Made by a program: the position numbers and the translations under genes. Shown in pieces: positions 61,235 through 64,000 of a stretch of 64,000 nt of DNA (position 1 is its first letter; each line of letters opens with the position of its first letter). The stretch comes from Draconibacterium sp041393215. Lineage in GTDB: Bacteria > Bacteroidota > Bacteroidia > Bacteroidales > Prolixibacteraceae. The DNA lies in NCBI GenBank assembly GCA_041393215.1, contig JAWKKP010000008.1:1-64000 (forward strand). Reading direction: 5' to 3'. The notes below the pieces were generated by a model. That model had not been told where the DNA came from. It did no database searches and saw only the letters and a list, made by a program, of their open reading frames with translations.

Positions 61235-64000
61235 ATGAATAGTAAATTTCAGGAATACAAACAGTTAGATCTGTCGCAGATAAATAAGGAAGTGTTAAAT
61301 CGCTGGGAAAAAGACGATACTTTTCACAAGAGTATTTCAACCCGCGAAGGACACCCAACATTTGTGTTTTACGAAGGTCCGCCATCGGCAAACGGGATGC
61401 CGGGAATTCATCATGTTATGGCTCGCGCCATTAAAGATATTTTTTGTCGTTACAAAACGATGAAAGGATTTCGTGTGCACCGCAAAGCAGGTTGGGATAC
61501 CCATGGTTTGCCGGTTGAATTAAGCGTTGAGAAAGCCCTGAATATTACGAAAGAAGATATTGGTAAGAAAATTTCGGTTGAAGAATATAACAACCAGTGC
61601 CGCAAAGAGGTAATGAAATATACCCGCGAGTGGGAAGAACTTACCCGGATTATGGGGTACTGGGTGAATATGGACGATCCGTATGTGACATTCGATAACC
61701 GATATATTGAAACGGTTTGGTGGTTACTGAAACAGATTTATTCTAAGGGATTATTATACAAAGGTTATTCAATACAGCCCTATTCTCCTGCAGCCGGAAC
61801 GGGTTTGAGTTCACACGAACTTAACCAGCCGGGGTGTTATCGCGATGTAAAAGACACAACTGCGGTTGCACAGTTTAAAGCAATTCGGAATGAGAAGTCT
61901 GAATTTCTTTATCTTGGTGTTGATACTGATTTATATTTTTTAGCGTGGACGACTACTCCCTGGACTCTGCCATCAAATACCGCTCTTTGCGTTGGGCCTG
62001 GTATTAAATATTTGAAAGTAAAAACATTTAATCCGTATTCAGGAATTCCGGTTACGGTAATTCTGGCAAAAGATTTATTGAGTGCGCATTTTAGCGCGAA
62101 AAATGTCGATTTGCCTTTTGACGAATATAAGCCGGGCGACAAAAATATTCCTTTCGAAGTACTCGAAGAATATGAAGGGAAAGATTTGGCTGGCGTTCAG
62201 TATGAGCAATTAATAGAATGGGTAAAACCTTTAGGAAAAGCATTTGAGGTGATTACCGGCGATTTTGTTACAACCGAAGACGGAACAGGAATTGTTCACA
62301 TTGCTCCTACATTTGGTGCTGACGATGATCGGGTTGCCAAGCAAAATGGTGTTTCTCCTTTAATTGTAGTAGATGCCGAAGGGAAAAACCAGGCGCTGGT
62401 TGATAAAACAGGCCGCTTTTTCAGAATAAATGATTTGTCAGAAGAATTCGTTTCGAAACAGGTAAACCTGGAGAAATATAAAGAATTTGCAGGCCGCTTT
62501 GTAAAAAATGAATACGACGAAACGTTGACTGAAAACGATAATACCGTTGATGTTGATATTTCGGTAATGTTGAAGATGGAAAACAAGGTCTTCAAAATCG
62601 AAAAGCATACCCATAATTATCCGCATTGCTGGCGTACCGACAAACCTGTTTTGTACTATCCGCTTGATTCCTGGTTTATAAAAACCACAGCAGTAAAGGA
62701 TAAAATGGTGGAATTAAATAATACCATTAACTGGAAACCGCAATCTACCGGAACCGGAAGATTTGGAAACTGGCTTGAAAATCTGGTTGACTGGAACCTG
62801 AGCCGTTCACGTTTCTGGGGAACTCCGCTACCGGTTTGGAGAACCGAAGATGGCTCGGAAGAACTTTGCATTGGCTCTACCGAAGAATTGGTAACCGAGA
62901 TTGAAAAAGCCATGGAGGCCGGTTTTATGACCGAGAATCCGTATGCCGGTTTTGAAGTTGGCAATAACTCAAAAGCAAATTACGACAAAATTGATTTGCA
63001 TAAACCGTATGTCGATAAAGTGGTTTTAGTCTCATCCACAGGCAAAAAGATGTTTCGCGAACCCGATTTAATTGATGTTTGGTTTGATTCGGGTTCAATG
63101 CCGTATGCGCAAAACCATTACCCGTTTGAAAACAGTGAAAAATATAATCCGGAAAAAGGGAAGGGTGTATTCCCTGCTGATTTTATTGCGGAAGGAGTTG
63201 ACCAGACTCGTGGTTGGTTCTTTACGCTGCACGCCATAGCTACAATGGTTGATGAATCGGTTGCATTCAGAAATATTATTTCAAATGGTTTGGTGTTAGA
63301 CAAAAACGGAAATAAAATGTCGAAGCGCTTGGGAAATGCTGTCGATCCGTTTACCACGATAGAAGAATACGGTTCTGATCCGCTGCGCTGGTATATGATT
63401 ACCAATGCTCAGCCCTGGGACAACCTCAAATTTGATATTTCAGGAGTGGAAGAAGTAAAAAGGAAATTCTTTGGCACACTTTACAATACTTACAACTTCT
63501 TCGCATTATACGCCAATGTAGATGGTTTCAAATACACGGAAGAAGAGATTCCTGTAAGTGAACGCCCAGAAATTGATCGTTGGGTAATTTCGTTGCTGAA
63601 TTCTTTGGTGAAAGATGTTGGTGAAAGTTATGAAAATTATGAACCAACCCGGGCGGGACGTGCCATATCGGAGTTTGTAACCGAGAATTTGAGTAACTGG
63701 TTTGTTCGTTTAAGCAGGAAAAGATACTGGGGCGGAGAATATTCAACCGATAAAATTTCGGCCTATCAAACGTTGTACACTTGTTTGGAAACTGTGGCAA
63801 AACTAATGGCGCCAATTGCACCATTTTATGCCGATATGTTGTACGCCGACCTGAATAAGATTACTCAGAAAGAACCAGATCAGAGTGTTCATCTGGTTGA
63901 TTTCCCAAAATTCGATGCAATTTTGATTGATAAAGAATTGGAAGAAAAAATGGATATTGCTCAACAGGCTTCATCCATGATTCTTGCTTTGCGAAGAAAA
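61235..64000 (+). CDS. ileS: isoleucyl-tRNA synthetase (3' end cut by window)
   Basis: First 922 codons of a class I synthetase that charges tRNA-Ile; the frame is open to the window end. The HIGH-equivalent lies in PPSANGMPGIHHV and reads GIHH (residues 57-60); the KMSKS-equivalent is K694-MSKR. WTTTPWTLPSNTAL marks the editing domain, and DVWFDSGSMP and FIAEGVDQTRGWFFTLHA the return to the catalytic core. An anticodon-binding domain begins at about 770. The sequence style (PSANGMPGIHHV) matches the large eukaryote-like IleS branch. The start is ATG at 61235. Confidence 0.96.
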   Translation, partial: MNSKFQEYKQLDLSQINKEVLNRWEKDDTFHKSISTREGHPTFVFYEGPPSANGMPGIHHVMARAIKDIFCRYKTMKGFRVHRKAGWDTHGLPVELSVEKALNITKEDIGKKISVEEYNNQCRKEVMKYTREWEELTRIMGYWVNMDDPYVTFDNRYIETVWWLLKQIYSKGLLYKGYSIQPYSPAAGTGLSSHELNQPGCYRDVKDTTAVAQFKAIRNEKSEFLYLGVDTDLYFLAWTTTPWTLPSNTALCVGPGIKYLKVKTFNPYSGIPVTVILAKDLLSAHFSAKNVDLPFDEYKPGDKNIPFEVLEEYEGKDLAGVQYEQLIEWVKPLGKAFEVITGDFVTTEDGTGIVHIAPTFGADDDRVAKQNGVSPLIVVDAEGKNQALVDKTGRFFRINDLSEEFVSKQVNLEKYKEFAGRFVKNEYDETLTENDNTVDVDISVMLKMENKVFKIEKHTHNYPHCWRTDKPVLYYPLDSWFIKTTAVKDKMVELNNTINWKPQSTGTGRFGNWLENLVDWNLSRSRFWGTPLPVWRTEDGSEELCIGSTEELVTEIEKAMEAGFMTENPYAGFEVGNNSKANYDKIDLHKPYVDKVVLVSSTGKKMFREPDLIDVWFDSGSMPYAQNHYPFENSEKYNPEKGKGVFPADFIAEGVDQTRGWFFTLHAIATMVDESVAFRNIISNGLVLDKNGNKMSKRLGNAVDPFTTIEEYGSDPLRWYMITNAQPWDNLKFDISGVEEVKRKFFGTLYNTYNFFALYANVDGFKYTEEEIPVSERPEIDRWVISLLNSLVKDVGESYENYEPTRAGRAISEFVTENLSNWFVRLSRKRYWGGEYSTDKISAYQTLYTCLETVAKLMAPIAPFYADMLYADLNKITQKEPDQSVHLVDFPKFDAILIDKELEEKMDIAQQASSMILALRRK

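Noticed and set aside
1..64000. CRISPR arrays, tRNA, rRNA or insertion sequences
   Set aside because: No regularly spaced repeats, no cloverleaf-like sequences and no transposase frames were recognised on reading both strands.

Overview
The window is a chromosome segment from a Bacteroidota bacterium, most likely a free-living or marine member of the Bacteroidales/Marinilabiliales such as a Prolixibacteraceae (the family-level placement is inference). The support is: a SusC/SusD pair, TAnnTTTG-type -7 promoter elements in front of many genes, many lipoproteins with a Cys about 20 residues from the start, RprY-like two-component genes, a sulfatase and a GH106-like hydrolase, and AT-rich sequence with weak Shine-Dalgarno signals. 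No rRNA, tRNA, CRISPR array, transposase or phage gene was seen.

Layout. 1-4721: the cell-elongation operon mreB(end)-mreC-mreD-PBP2-rodA. 4892-8941: a KamA-like radical SAM protein, AcpH-like phosphodiesterase, a PfkB sugar kinase with an unusual active-site motif, and a DUF1338 (2-oxoadipate dioxygenase-like) protein. 8942-15191: an uncharacterised ATP-grasp protein, then an orphan SusC/SusD pair. 15216-20747: a minus-strand export operon (two periplasmic adaptors, a MacB-like permease without an ATPase, a TolC-type protein). 20917-26098: EamA exporter, DUF3124 lipoprotein, pgi, a small lipoprotein and serA.

26189-31598: glycerol-3-phosphate module, with gpsA divergent from glpK-glpD-glpF and a small helical protein behind. 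31701-35274: a secreted protein divergent from a sensor kinase/response regulator pair, with helically phased GTTAA repeats between the two promoters. 35444-42558: a secreted sugar isomerase-like protein, an RND efflux operon (adaptor, pump, TolC) and a cupin. 42640-52957: NAD synthesis (nadB, nadC), coaX, then an envelope-biogenesis run (outer-membrane protein, TPR protein, LptC, CNNM/CorC protein, PpiD-like isomerase).

53023-60909: small accessory region with a sulfatase, aldose 1-epimerase and GH106-like hydrolase, probably a small glycan-processing group. It is interrupted by a GFA-family gene and a stand-alone subtilase-prodomain-like secreted protein. That secreted-protein gene is bracketed by imperfect palindromes that resemble integron attC sites. 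61235-64000: ileS, cut by the window end.

The most interesting items are the attC-like palindromes and the orphan prodomain protein (56245-57703), the phased repeats at 32702-32738, the PfkB kinase lacking its catalytic Asp, and the MacB-like export operon with no ATPase.
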